Shown here in pieces: positions 47,903 through 57,309 of a DNA stretch of 64,000 nt. The stretch lies in assembly GCA_003130845.1 (NCBI GenBank), contig QEXW01000072.1:1-64000 (forward strand), given 5' to 3'. The first letter of the stretch is position 1; each line of letters begins with the position of its first letter. The notes under the pieces were generated by a model, which was not told the origin of the DNA, searched no databases, and worked only from the letters and a program-made list of their open reading frames with translations. The position numbers and the translations under genes were made by a program. This DNA comes from Anaerolineae bacterium (GTDB taxonomy: Bacteria; Chloroflexota; Anaerolineae; Anaerolineales; Villigracilaceae).

Positions 47903-48886
47903 ATGTTCAAACGAAGCCTGTTTTTCGTCATTCTTTTTGCGCTGGCGTTAACTGCCTGTTCTACTGGGGCCGATTCGGGGGCGAACCAAGCGGCCCCTGT
48001 CCAGATTAAACTTCCAATGGGGTATATTCCGAATGTGCAGTATGCGCCTTTCTATGTTGCCGTCGAAAAGGGCTATTTTGCTGCTGAAGGTATTCAGTTG
48101 GAATTCGATTATTCTTTTGAAACCGATGGCGTAGCGCTGGTTGGCGCGAATAAGCTGCCTTTTGCTCTGGTTTCGGGCGAACAGGTTTTGTTGGCGCGCG
48201 CCCAGGGATTGCCCGTTGTGTATGTGCTTGGGTGGTACCAGAAATACCCGATTTCTGTGGTAGCGCACCAAAGCGAAAATATCCGAACCCCCGCCGATTT
48301 GCGCGGTAAGAAAATCGGCCTTCCAGGGTTGTTTGGGGCCAATTATGTTGGTTTGCGCGCTCTGCTTTATACGGCTGGCTTGAAGGAAAGCGATGTGACG
48401 CTCGATTCCATCGGCTTTAACCAAGTGGAAGCGCTTGCAACCCGACAAGAGCAGGCGGTGGTAGGATATACAGCGAATGAACCAATTATTTTGCGCGCCC
48501 AGGGTGTTTTGATTGACGAAATTCGCGTAGCGGATTATGTGCAACTGGCATCCAACGGCATTTTGACAAATGAAACCGTCCTTAAGGAGCAGCCAGATTT
48601 AGTACGCGCTTTCAACCGTGCCTTCTTGCGCGGCTTGCAGGATACCCTGGCGAACCCCCAAGAAGCCTACGAAATTTGCAAGAAGTTTGTGGAAAACTTG
48701 GCGCAAGCCGATGAAACGGTTCAGAAGCAAGTGCTAGCAGCCTCAATCGAAATGTGGAAAGCGCCCCGCTTGGGGTACTCTGACCCGGCCGCCTGGCAAA
48801 CGATGCAAACCGTTTTGTTGGAGATGGGCATGTACCCCGCTCCCATAGATGTTTCTCAAGCCTTCAGTAATGACTATTTACCCTAA
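47903..48886 (+). CDS. ribY: RibY-type substrate-binding lipoprotein (NMT1/THI5-like)
   Basis: A 327-residue extracytoplasmic binding protein. The signal peptide ends at a lipobox, ALTACSTG, so Cys would be lipidated. The NMT1/THI5-like fold shows GYIPNVQYAPFYVAVEKGYF, then GANKLPFALVSGEQVLLARA and VVYVLGWYQKYPISVVA. Under FMN riboswitch control its ligand should be riboflavin or a related flavin, not thiamine pyrimidine, though the fold alone does not decide. AAAGGAG lies 5 bases before the ATG. Confidence 0.87.
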   Translation: MFKRSLFFVILFALALTACSTGADSGANQAAPVQIKLPMGYIPNVQYAPFYVAVEKGYFAAEGIQLEFDYSFETDGVALVGANKLPFALVSGEQVLLARAQGLPVVYVLGWYQKYPISVVAHQSENIRTPADLRGKKIGLPGLFGANYVGLRALLYTAGLKESDVTLDSIGFNQVEALATRQEQAVVGYTANEPIILRAQGVLIDEIRVADYVQLASNGILTNETVLKEQPDLVRAFNRAFLRGLQDTLANPQEAYEICKKFVENLAQADETVQKQVLAASIEMWKAPRLGYSDPAAWQTMQTVLLEMGMYPAPIDVSQAFSNDYLP

Positions 48887-48889
48887 CTC

Positions 48890-49663
48890 ATGACCCGCAA
48901 ACCTGCCTCGCCGGTTGTTTCGGTTCAAAATTTGAGCGTGTTATTTGCAGATGGAAGTAACGATGCTTCCTCTCCAGGAGGCTTCCATGCCCTCGGGCCG
49001 GTGACGTTTTCGGTCTGTCCGCGCGAGTTTGTTTGTGTGCTAGGGCCTTCGGGCAGCGGAAAAAGCACGTTGCTGCGTGCTTTGGCCGGTCTTGTGCCGC
49101 CAACTTCAGGCGAAATCACGTTTTCAGGTGGCGAGCGCCCCCGCATCGGTTTTGTCTTTCAGCAGGCTAACTTGATGCCCTGGCGTTCGGTGTTAGAGAA
49201 TATCACTCTACCCCTGGAGATTGAAAACCAGCCCGTTCATATCGCTCGTCAACATGCCCTGGAGTTGGTCGAGCTGGTCGGTTTGCAAGGCTTCGAACAT
49301 AGTCTGCCGCGTGATCTTTCGGGTGGTATGGCGCAGCGCGTGGCTCTGGCGCGTGCTTTGGTGCATGACCCCGATATTTTGCTGCTGGATGAACCGTTTG
49401 GTTCACTCGATGCTCTTACGCGTGAACGAATGTGGACTGAGCTTTCCCGCATTTGGCAGGTGCGTCAGAAAACGGTGATTATGGTTACGCATTCTATCAG
49501 CGAGGCGCTTTTTCTGGCTGACCGGGTGTTGGTGCTGACTGCGCGCCCTGGACGGGTGAAAATGGACTTGAAAGTGGATTTACCCCGCCCGCGCGAGGAT
49601 GAAATGCGCTACACGTTGCATTTTGGCCGCTTGGCGCGTCGCTTAAAGGAAGCAATTGAGTAG
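48890..49663 (+). CDS. ABC transporter ATPase of the flavin importer
   Basis: A 257-residue SsuB/TauB-type ATPase. Walker A GPSGSGKSTLL (about 51), Q-loop FVFQQANLMPW, signature LSGGMAQRVALARAL, Walker B ILLLDEPFGSLD and the H-loop VTHSISEA are all present. It starts 3 bases after the ribY stop, completing a permease, binding protein and ATPase operon. The published RibXY systems that I recall did not stress a dedicated ATPase, so its presence here is useful. Confidence 0.9.
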   Translation: MTRKPASPVVSVQNLSVLFADGSNDASSPGGFHALGPVTFSVCPREFVCVLGPSGSGKSTLLRALAGLVPPTSGEITFSGGERPRIGFVFQQANLMPWRSVLENITLPLEIENQPVHIARQHALELVELVGLQGFEHSLPRDLSGGMAQRVALARALVHDPDILLLDEPFGSLDALTRERMWTELSRIWQVRQKTVIMVTHSISEALFLADRVLVLTARPGRVKMDLKVDLPRPREDEMRYTLHFGRLARRLKEAIE

Positions 49664-49674
49664 GCGGTAATTTG

Positions 49675-49681
49675 GTACAAT
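49675..49681 (+). promoter_or_regulatory. -10 element, leaderless type
   Basis: GTACAAT ends 6 bases before the ATG at 49688. No ribosome site is visible before that ATG. Confidence 0.55.
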
Positions 49682-49687
49682 CGCGCT

Positions 49688-51262
49688 ATGTCGCGAACAT
49701 CGTTTTCTCGCAATGATTTTGCCGTCCTGGTCTTGGGGTTTGCGCTCCTGGCTGGGACGGCTGCGCGTTTTTTTCCAACTCTGATGGCAGGCTTTCCTAT
49801 TAACGATGGCGGGATGTTTGCTGTGATGGTGGATGACCTGCGCGTCAGTGCTTATGCCCTGCCGGTTTTCACATCCTACAACCTAGACAACCTGCCTTAT
49901 GCTTACCCGCCGTTTGGATTTTACCTGGGGCGGATTGTGGCCGACCTGACGGGCTGGACTTCTGTGGAAGTGGCGCGCTGGCTGCCGGCATTCTTTGCTT
50001 CGCTGGCGGTGGGAGCGTTTTACCTGCTGGCGGTTCGCCTGTTGCCCTCGCGCTTGCATGCTGCGCTGGCGACTCTCTTCTTTGCGCTTACGCCACGCGC
50101 GTTTTCGTGGTTTGTTGAAGGCGGCGGAATTACCCGCAGCCCGGCGCAGTTCTTCATGCTCTTGACCTTTGCCAACGTGGTGGAACTTTACCGGCGCGGC
50201 AGGTGGCGCGATGTGTTTTGGAGCGGACTGTGGGGGGCATTGGCGGTGCTTTCTCATCCAGAAGCCGCTGTCCATGCGGCGTTTTCTTGTTTCCTGCTGT
50301 GGGTTATGTTGGGGCGCACCCGGCAGTCGTTTTTGCATTCGGCAGTTGTGGCTGGGCTGGTGGCCTTACTCTCTGCGCCCTGGTGGGTGATGGTCTTGGT
50401 ACGGCACGGGCTAGAGACCATTCTGGCCGCTGCCAGCACCGGACAGAAATGGCTGGCGCTGTTGCATCTGGTCTTTTTCTCCTTCACCGAAGAGCCGTAT
50501 GCCACGTTGACCGCCGTCTTGGGGCTGATTGGCTTGGCGTGGCAGGTTAGCCGCCGCGCGTGGCTCTTACCGCTCTGGTTAATTTTGCCTTTCATCGTAG
50601 AAGGCCGCAGCGCACACCTGCCGGCGGTCATTCCGCTTTCCATGCTGGCTGCGGTTGCGGTGTTGGATGTCGTTTTCGCTGCCCTGCGCTCTTTAGTCTC
50701 TACCGACACGGTGACGCCCCTGGAGCGGGGGATATTCTTCTACCTGTTCCTGTATCTCCTGTTTTCTGCGCTTGTTTTTGGGGTGGAAATTTCCAGCGCG
50801 CGTGTGTACCCTGGCGACCAGGCTGCCCTTGCTTGGGTTCGCACGAATACGCCTGCCGAGGCGCGTTTCTTGGTTCTCACCGGCTCGCGTTCGGTTTCGT
50901 ATGACCCGCTGCCGGAGTGGTTTCCGGCCTTAGCCAAACGTCAGAGCGTTTACACCGTTCAGGGGTTAGAATGGGTTCCAGGAGCGCGGTTTTTTCTGAC
51001 GCTACAAAGAGCAGCTCGCGCGCAAGCGTGTCTGGTTACGAGTGCGGCTTGTGTTTGGGAAGCGTTCCCAGATGTGGATGTAGATTACATCTACTTGTCG
51101 CGCTTTTTGCGCACCGAACACTTTGCCCCCCTCGACCCGCCGCGTACTTTTCGTTATGTGGAAGAAGGTCTGCGGCAGGATGCTCGGCTGAATCTAGTGT
51201 ATGAAAGTGAGGATGTGCTGGTGTTTCGGGTTTTGCGTGTGCCAATTAGCGCACAAAAATGA
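49688..51262 (+). CDS. Large membrane protein, GT-C glycosyltransferase-like
   Basis: A 524-residue protein with about ten to eleven hydrophobic segments in the first 380 residues and a soluble C-terminal part. The first loop has an acidic pair (FPINDGGMFAVMVDD) and the region PYAYPPFGFYLG, as expected for lipid-linked sugar transferases of the GT-C superfamily. Its donor and acceptor are not known. It converges on the next gene and overlaps its 3' end by 17 bases. Confidence 0.7.
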   Translation: MSRTSFSRNDFAVLVLGFALLAGTAARFFPTLMAGFPINDGGMFAVMVDDLRVSAYALPVFTSYNLDNLPYAYPPFGFYLGRIVADLTGWTSVEVARWLPAFFASLAVGAFYLLAVRLLPSRLHAALATLFFALTPRAFSWFVEGGGITRSPAQFFMLLTFANVVELYRRGRWRDVFWSGLWGALAVLSHPEAAVHAAFSCFLLWVMLGRTRQSFLHSAVVAGLVALLSAPWWVMVLVRHGLETILAAASTGQKWLALLHLVFFSFTEEPYATLTAVLGLIGLAWQVSRRAWLLPLWLILPFIVEGRSAHLPAVIPLSMLAAVAVLDVVFAALRSLVSTDTVTPLERGIFFYLFLYLLFSALVFGVEISSARVYPGDQAALAWVRTNTPAEARFLVLTGSRSVSYDPLPEWFPALAKRQSVYTVQGLEWVPGARFFLTLQRAARAQACLVTSAACVWEAFPDVDVDYIYLSRFLRTEHFAPLDPPRTFRYVEEGLRQDARLNLVYESEDVLVFRVLRVPISAQK

Positions 51263-52679
51263 CGGCAGTTTCGTCTCGATACACTTCGCTCCATCCTTGG
51301 GTTGGAAGCAGGCGCACAACCGGCCAGGTTGGTTCAAGCAGGATGACCTTAATTTGGCGTTTTTCCAGGGCTGTTAGGCCGTGTGGTGTGCCACCAACAA
51401 TAGCGTGCCATTCGCGCAACATGGCTTCTCCATACAGGTCGGCGCGACCGTCTATATATACGGGCATTTCTGGCAATGACCAGGTTAGGTAGCCGCCCCA
51501 GTTGTAAGAATTGAATAAGGGGCCTGAGAAAGATTGTGTTTTGAGCCATGCGACGGCCTTGGCAGGGTAGTCCTTTTCAACCAACGCAGGTGTTGAGAGT
51601 AGATGTAGCCGAAAGAGAGCCAATCCAAGCAAAACCAGCACGAGCAATGCGTTGAAAATTGTGTTGACTGGCCTACGCACGGGTTGCGCGGTCAAAAAAT
51701 ATAAGCCCAAGGTTTGGAAGGCGGAATGGGTGGTGCGCGCTAGCACAGGGGCCGTAACAATTGCGAAAGGTGCAATGTTGCGTTGTGCTACAAACGTGAG
51801 ATAAACGAAACCGATGATTTTGAAAAGTTCAGCCCATTGTAGGCGCTCTTTACCAAAGTTGAGCGAACCCAGAAGTAGAAAGAGCATCCATAACATGGGA
51901 TGAAAATCTACCCGATGGAAATCTGGCGAAAGCCATTCCTGAATTTGCATGGAAACGTTGACAGTGTGGAAGGGCAACCGCCAAAGCCATAACCCGTTTG
52001 GATTCAGCCCAACCGCAAGCCCGGCTGTTAAGAGAATGGCGGATTGCTGAAGAAGCCTAAAGATGGTACTGCGTGAGATAGATTGCGTTTGCAGACTCTC
52101 AAAGAGATGTCCGGCGAGGTGTGCTATCAAAAGCAGGATGCCCCAAATCCAGCCGCCGTGCAGGTTAGCCCAAAGTGCGAATAACAAACCAATCATTATC
52201 ACTCGGCGCAGTAAGTGATGATTAGGGTGCGCCAGCAGCAAATCGAGAATGGTAAGCAGCAGGAAAGAGAACAGTTGCGGGCGAGGCCCCCAGACGGGAG
52301 CCGCTGTAATTGCTGCTAACAGGGTAATCAGCGCTCCGCTCCAGGGGGCTTGTTGTCGAACGCGAAAATAAAGTACTCCGAAGGTCAATGCTGCCATGCA
52401 AGCGACGAATAGGCTTAGCCCTAAAAAGCCGCCTAACTGGTAGATGCCGTATAGTAGAATTTCCGCCAGCCAAAAAGCGTTGACCCATGGGTTGCCAGCC
52501 TGAGTATAACTGAACGTGTCGGTGAGCAAGATTTGCTGGTTTTCCCACATTTCCTTTCCCGCGCGCAAGTGCCACCACATATCGGCGTCGGCCGGGGTGC
52601 GCGAAAGTAGAAAAAAGACCAAAACAGGGATGAGCCAGTCAAGCAGGGAAAGAGTGGGGAAGGGTGTCGTTTTTGGCAT
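51246..52679 (-). CDS. Large membrane protein, GT-C-like
   Basis: A 477-residue protein with about ten transmembrane segments. The first loop has TPADADMWWHLRAGKEMW, with acidic residues typical of GT-C catalytic loops; the C-terminal part is soluble (YIDGRADLYGEAMLREW). Start 52679 is used because a longer GTG start at 52712 would overlap the opposing gene. Family function unknown. Divergent from the next gene with 24 bases between starts. Confidence 0.68.
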   Translation of the reverse strand: MPKTTPFPTLSLLDWLIPVLVFFLLSRTPADADMWWHLRAGKEMWENQQILLTDTFSYTQAGNPWVNAFWLAEILLYGIYQLGGFLGLSLFVACMAALTFGVLYFRVRQQAPWSGALITLLAAITAAPVWGPRPQLFSFLLLTILDLLLAHPNHHLLRRVIMIGLLFALWANLHGGWIWGILLLIAHLAGHLFESLQTQSISRSTIFRLLQQSAILLTAGLAVGLNPNGLWLWRLPFHTVNVSMQIQEWLSPDFHRVDFHPMLWMLFLLLGSLNFGKERLQWAELFKIIGFVYLTFVAQRNIAPFAIVTAPVLARTTHSAFQTLGLYFLTAQPVRRPVNTIFNALLVLVLLGLALFRLHLLSTPALVEKDYPAKAVAWLKTQSFSGPLFNSYNWGGYLTWSLPEMPVYIDGRADLYGEAMLREWHAIVGGTPHGLTALEKRQIKVILLEPTWPVVRLLPTQGWSEVYRDETAVIFVR

Positions 52680-52703
52680 ACTAAAGAAAGAGGGCAGTGA
52701 TTG

Positions 52704-53645
52704 ATGTTTCACAGAACAAAGCGCTTGTTGGCATCCTTGATTGATGCAAAGGCCACACCGCCGGCTTGGATGGCAGCCATGGGCGCCGTGCTTGGCTTGT
52801 CGCTTGCCAGTTTTTTCTTGCCGGGGGGTGATGATTTATACCGGTATTATATTCCGTTTGCGCAAGGATGCCTTGATTGTGGTTTTGTCCCCTACTACGC
52901 GCGTTGGATTTTATTTCCCTTGATGTTGTTGCCTGCCTATCCGTTGGCCTGGCCCTTGTGGGTGATTTTCAGTTTGTTGGGGTTTGTGTTGGTTGTATAC
53001 AAGATGAAAATCAACCCGTTCTTGTTCTTCCTTTCGTTTCCGTTGCTGGGGCAGGTTTGGCTTGGGCAAATTGACGTTATCGTTTGTGCCGGAATTGCCA
53101 TATTGGTTTTATCAAAAAATCCTTATTGGCGAGGGGGGGGTATCGTTTTGGCTTTAACCAAGCCCCAATTAAGTTTTCTTGCAATCGCGGTGGCAGTTTT
53201 TGATGAAGACAGGCAAAACATATGGAAAATTTCTGTCGCGCCATTGTTTGTGTTGGCCGCGAGTTGTTTGTTTTTTGGCTTGGATTGGCCGGTGCGCTGG
53301 TTGGGAAATGCTATGCAATCTCTGCCGGTTCATGCCTGGCGTTTGGCTGGCTTGGATACCTGGCGCTGGGGCCTCTTTCTGTTGCCGCTCCCTTTTTTTG
53401 TTCGCGGACGTGAAACCCGGCTCTTAACCGCTATTTTGGTCTCTGTCCTGTCCACTCCCTTTTTTGGTGTGTATTCTTACCTTCTCTTCTTGATGTTGGG
53501 GGTGCAATGGTGGCAGGTTGTACTCTCGTATGCTTGGTTGGCTGCCTATCCTTGGCAAAATGAGAACGCTATGCGCTTGGCGTGGATTTTACCGGTCGTC
53601 CTTTTGCTGCAGGTTTTGTGGCAGGCGTGGCGTAAACGAAATTAA
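52704..53645 (+). CDS. Membrane protein, GT87-like mannosyltransferase fold possible
   Basis: A 313-residue protein with about eight hydrophobic segments. Acidic residues in the first loop (PGGDDLYRYYIPFAQG) and the segment WRGGGIVLALTKPQLSFLA resemble DUF2029/GT87 polyprenyl-linked mannosyltransferases. It is shorter than most (about 400), so assignment is tentative. AGAGGG lies 8 bases before the ATG. Confidence 0.6.
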   Translation: MFHRTKRLLASLIDAKATPPAWMAAMGAVLGLSLASFFLPGGDDLYRYYIPFAQGCLDCGFVPYYARWILFPLMLLPAYPLAWPLWVIFSLLGFVLVVYKMKINPFLFFLSFPLLGQVWLGQIDVIVCAGIAILVLSKNPYWRGGGIVLALTKPQLSFLAIAVAVFDEDRQNIWKISVAPLFVLAASCLFFGLDWPVRWLGNAMQSLPVHAWRLAGLDTWRWGLFLLPLPFFVRGRETRLLTAILVSVLSTPFFGVYSYLLFLMLGVQWWQVVLSYAWLAAYPWQNENAMRLAWILPVVLLLQVLWQAWRKRN

Positions 53646-53795
53646 TCTCGCCACCCGGCACTTTTTTGGACGCGGATTCGCACGGAAAACGCGGAACTTT
53701 TCTGGGCTTTCTTCGCAAAACACGCTTTTTGTCTGCGTTCCTGCGCGTTTGTCTGGTGTAATTTTAAGTCTGTATGGTCGCCAGAAATTAATTTG
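53646..53795. other. Intergenic region with degenerate GCGGA-type repeat
   Basis: The 150 bases between convergent genes hold several copies of a GCGGA-like word (GACGCGGATTCGCACGG, AAAACGCGGAA) and a related GCGTTCCTGCGCG stretch. It looks like a decayed dispersed repeat. No gene or clear terminator is seen. Confidence 0.3.
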
Positions 53796-55253
53796 CTATG
53801 GAATGGTCCACTGATAGATTGCCATGTTTCCTAAAACAGTTTCTGCCGAGAAGTTTCCCTTGCTCTGGTACACCATTGGTTTGTTGTTTGGCAGAGTTTG
53901 ATACCATCCTGGAAAGACAATCAAATAATCCACGTTTTGGGTTGAAAGATAGTCGGCCAAGCGTTGCTCGTTTCTCATGAAGGGAATGATTTCGGGGGAA
54001 ATCAAGCCGGCTAGGTCAATGATGGTTCGCTCGGTGAAGTACCCTAAGGCGCCAATATCGTGGGCGGCAATTCGAGCAGAAGCGGGTAAATTTTCGTTGA
54101 CCCAGCGGGCAGTATCAACCATTTCGCTTTCTATAAAGGCCACATCTTGGCCATAGGTGAACGCGCCAAATAGGAGAAACGAAAGACTCAAAGCAGTCAA
54201 CAGCGCCACGCTTAATCGTTGAAAAAATTCTTGTCTGTGCTTGGGCAAGGCTGAGATAAAACGCAGCGTTCCAATTAGGCCTAATGGCAGGAAGATGCCT
54301 AAGGTGGGCATTAGGTATCGGCCATGTTGGTACGGGGGCAAACGCAAAGCGTACAAAGCGATATAACCCGTTATCCACAAGACGATAAGGCTTGTCTCCC
54401 AGCGCCGTTGACGAATTTCGGTCAGTGTTTGATACACCACTCCCCACACAAGCAGCAGGCTTGGACCCGCTAAAAAGACCGTAATGCTAGACCATAATCG
54501 CTGCACCAGCGGCAGAGATTGCCAGGCAGCATATTCTTGTTGTTTTGCGTAAAACGTGCTTGGCCAGAGCGAATTGGACAGCGTTAAGTTGAACCAAGCG
54601 TAGGGAAGACTAAAAACTACAACCCCTAGCGTGAGAATGAGTAAGCCTCGGAGCCGCAACAGGTTGGCGTTTTCTGAAATAAGGACATACAGCACGGCCG
54701 GACCGATTAAAGTCATCCCGTCAGGTCGTACCCAGGCGCTAATTCCTATCAGGCTGCCGAGCAAAGCATAGTGGCGGTTGCCTTTCAGCAGTAAACCAAA
54801 AAAGAAGGTGATGAGTAGGTTGTGCAAGAGGGTCTCCATACCAGAGAAGGCCAGCCAAGAGAGCCTCCATTCGAGCATGCAGAAGATACCTGCCCAGGGT
54901 AAAGAGGGAGCGTAGCCCGGAACATGGGTGCGAACAATCGTTTCGACGAGCCATCCTGTGCTAATTAGCAGCACTGTTCCTAGAAAAAACGTCCAAAAAT
55001 AAGGCGGGTAAGGCAGAAAAAACCCTGCCCAGAGAAGCATGGTCCACAACGGCGAGGTTGAGCCAGCCGATGGTTGGCCTGGCACGAAGGACCATTCTCC
55101 GTAAGTTGCCAGATTACGAGCGTATGTCTGGTGTATCCAGGCATCATCGAGTGGAAAGCCAATTCGATAGGTGATGGCAGAGGAAGCCAAATGGGTGATG
55201 AGAAGGATAACGGCGCTTAGTGCAAGGGCGAAAAATTGGCGACGCGTATACAT
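53796..55253 (-). CDS. Large membrane protein, GT-C glycosyltransferase-like
   Basis: A 485-residue protein with about eleven transmembrane segments and a soluble C-terminal domain. The first loop FPLDDAWIHQTYARNLATYG has the paired Asp expected of GT-C enzymes. Later features include VRPDGMTL and PYQHGRYLMPTLG. The C-terminal 100 residues (ARIAAHDIGALGYFTERTII) are like those of Chloroflexi GT-C proteins. Substrate unknown. No ribosome site is evident before the ATG. Confidence 0.72.
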   Translation of the reverse strand: MYTRRQFFALALSAVILLITHLASSAITYRIGFPLDDAWIHQTYARNLATYGEWSFVPGQPSAGSTSPLWTMLLWAGFFLPYPPYFWTFFLGTVLLISTGWLVETIVRTHVPGYAPSLPWAGIFCMLEWRLSWLAFSGMETLLHNLLITFFFGLLLKGNRHYALLGSLIGISAWVRPDGMTLIGPAVLYVLISENANLLRLRGLLILTLGVVVFSLPYAWFNLTLSNSLWPSTFYAKQQEYAAWQSLPLVQRLWSSITVFLAGPSLLLVWGVVYQTLTEIRQRRWETSLIVLWITGYIALYALRLPPYQHGRYLMPTLGIFLPLGLIGTLRFISALPKHRQEFFQRLSVALLTALSLSFLLFGAFTYGQDVAFIESEMVDTARWVNENLPASARIAAHDIGALGYFTERTIIDLAGLISPEIIPFMRNEQRLADYLSTQNVDYLIVFPGWYQTLPNNKPMVYQSKGNFSAETVLGNMAIYQWTIP

Positions 55254-55296
55254 GAAATTGTTTTGGGATGAAATATCAACTGTGTTTTATCTCTAA

Positions 55297-55331
55297 CCCA
55301 AAATCCCGGCCAAACGGACCGGGATTTTGGG
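55297..55331. terminator. Hairpin after rpoD
   Basis: CCCAAAATCCCGG pairs with CCGGGATTTTGGG, a 13-bp perfect stem 30 bases past the rpoD stop. The T-run on the rpoD side is weak. Confidence 0.7.
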
Positions 55332-55360
55332 AAGGCAAATTCTTGGATGATTTACCCGCA

Positions 55361-56566
55361 TTATTCGCCCAAATAGTCGCGCAATTTGCGGCGGACGGAG
55401 GGGTGGCGCAGGCGGCTGAGCGCCTGCGCTTCGATTTGACGCACGCGCTCGCGGGTGACGCCCATCTTGCGGCCTACTTCCTCGAGGGTGTAAGCCTGCC
55501 CATCCAGCAGGCCGTAGCGCAATTGCAGGATGCGCACTTCGCGCGGCGGCAGGGTGTTCAGCACTTCGCCCAGGTGTTCGCGCAATAGGTTATAGGTGGC
55601 GGTGTCATCGGGCGGGGCAGCTTCGTCATCTTCGATGAAATCGCCTAGCACCGAGTCTTCTTCGTCGTCGGTAGGCGTTTCCAGCGAGAGCGGACGGCGC
55701 GCTACCTGAATCATGTTCTCGACCTTTTTAGGCGGCACTTCCAGCGCGTCGGCGAGTTCTTCCACGGAGGGGTCACGTCCGAGGCGCTGTGTCAGTTGGT
55801 GCTGAACGCGCAATAATTTGTTAATCTGATCGCCCATGTGCACCGGGACGCGAATGGTGCGTCCTTGGTCGGCAATGGCGCGCGTGACGGCTTGGCGAAT
55901 CCACCAGGTGGCGTAGGTGGAGAATTTGTGGCCGCGGCGGTAGTCGAATTTTTTGGTGGCGCGAATCAGGCCTATGTTGCCTTCTTGAATCAGGTCCAGG
56001 AACGGCACACCGCGCCCCATATACTTTTTGGCAACCGAAATGACCAAGCGGCTGTTGGCCGTGATGAGGTGCTCGCGGGCGGCCCAACCATCTTCGATGA
56101 GCGCGCGCAATTCTTGCCGGCGGCGTGGACTGGCGTTGCCTTTGGCCAGTTCTTCGCGCGCAATGCGTCCGTTTTCGATGCGTTGCGCAAGTTGCACTTC
56201 TTCATCGGCGGTCAACAGAGGAACACGGCTGACTTCTTTTAGGTACAGGCCAATCGTGTCGTCGGTGTCTATATTTGCTAGGTAGTCATCTAGGTCTAGG
56301 TCTGGTTCGGCTTCGGAGGGCACTTCGGCTGAAACGAGTTCCTCTTCTGCTACATCAGTTAGGGTGGTATCCTCAATGAAAGGGATACCGGCACTTAACA
56401 GCGCGGCAAATGCCTCTTCCAGTTGCTCTACATCCTGCTCGGCTTCAGGAAAGAAGTGCAGGATGTCATCAATGGTGACATACGATTTTTGCCGTCCTAG
56501 TTCAATGAGACGGGCAATAGGGGAATATTCTTCTTCCTCTTCAACAATCAGTAGAGGTTCATCCAT
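55361..56566 (-). CDS. rpoD: Primary RNA polymerase sigma factor (RpoD/SigA)
   Basis: A 401-residue group 1 sigma factor. Region 1.2 [18 protein letters not shown]; region 2 with [20 protein letters not shown], the promoter-melting helix [20 protein letters not shown]; region 3 [15 protein letters not shown]; region 4.2 [20 protein letters not shown]. The N-terminal 100 residues are acidic (region 1.1-like, shorter than in E. coli). AGGAAGAG precedes the ATG. It is the housekeeping factor that should read the GTA(T/C)AAT -10 elements in this window. Confidence 0.97.
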   Translation of the reverse strand: MDEPLLIVEEEEEYSPIARLIELGRQKSYVTIDDILHFFPEAEQDVEQLEEAFAALLSAGIPFIEDTTLTDVAEEELVSAEVPSEAEPDLDLDDYLANIDTDDTIGLYLKEVSRVPLLTADEEVQLAQRIENGRIAREELAKGNASPRRRQELRALIEDGWAAREHLITANSRLVISVAKKYMGRGVPFLDLIQEGNIGLIRATKKFDYRRGHKFSTYATWWIRQAVTRAIADQGRTIRVPVHMGDQINKLLRVQHQLTQRLGRDPSVEELADALEVPPKKVENMIQVARRPLSLETPTDDEEDSVLGDFIEDDEAAPPDDTATYNLLREHLGEVLNTLPPREVRILQLRYGLLDGQAYTLEEVGRKMGVTRERVRQIEAQALSRLRHPSVRRKLRDYLGE

Positions 56567-56675
56567 TCGTTACTCTTCCTCGCGGTGAAATCAAAATCAG
56601 GATACTCTTTTTCAGGGCCGATTTCAATACCTGAAATCGCTGGTTTGCTTTGCTTGTCAAATCCGCAAGGCCATC

Positions 56676-57308
56676 TCACGGCGTGGCAGTCGGTTGGGGA
56701 GTGGAGGGTGTCTCACGCGGTGAGGGAGTTTCCGTGACCGACTGCGGAGAGGGTGTGGCCGTTTGCAGGAAAGGCGGTGTGGTCATCAGGTTGAGCAGCG
56801 CATCAATGTTGTAGGCGGCTGTCACATATAGGTTTCCATCAGCTGTGCGCACATAGTAGCCGCTTTGAATGACGGTTTTAGAGCCAATGTGAAAGTCCAC
56901 TGTGCTGCCATCGCTCATGGTGACCGATACGCGATAGGCTGGTGGTTCCAAGGCAATGGAGGTAAGCTCGGGCGCGGGCTGAATGTTGCTCAAGATTCGC
57001 AGGGTGGTCAGGCCTGCAACGACTGACTCTACCTTGTTGGGGTCGGCGGGGCCGCTTGTTCCGCCGACGGTCAGAAACCAGATGCCGCTGCTCTTATCGA
57101 GTGTCAGTGCTTGGCCCTCGGCGCTTTCGATGACGATACGCGTTGGCTGACCTTTCTCAGGCGAGATGATATTGCCCCATTCGATTCGGGTGGCGGTTGG
57201 AGTGGGCTGTAAGGTGCGCGCGATGAGATTTTCGGGCTGCTGCATGTACCAGTACAAACCGGCAAGCACTACCAGCAACACAATCATCACAACGGTAGAG
57301 CGACGCAT
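56676..57308 (-). CDS. DUF4340-type protein of the Gld-like ABC operon
   Basis: A 210-residue protein with one N-terminal membrane anchor (VVMIVLLVVLAGLYWYM) and an outside domain (GIWFLTVGGTSGPADPNK, TVDFHIGSKTVIQSGYYV) of the DUF4340 type. The C-terminal 30 residues are a Pro/Thr/Ser tail. GGAGGGGG precedes the ATG at 57308, 1 base after the GldG-like stop. DUF4340 proteins usually end Gld-type export operons. Confidence 0.82.
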   Translation of the reverse strand: MRRSTVVMIVLLVVLAGLYWYMQQPENLIARTLQPTPTATRIEWGNIISPEKGQPTRIVIESAEGQALTLDKSSGIWFLTVGGTSGPADPNKVESVVAGLTTLRILSNIQPAPELTSIALEPPAYRVSVTMSDGSTVDFHIGSKTVIQSGYYVRTADGNLYVTAAYNIDALLNLMTTPPFLQTATPSPQSVTETPSPRETPSTPQPTATP

Positions 57309-57309
57309 A

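Noticed and set aside
54371-54379. Perfect DnaA box TTATCCACA
   Set aside because: Single copy inside a coding region with no other boxes or AT-rich unwinding region.
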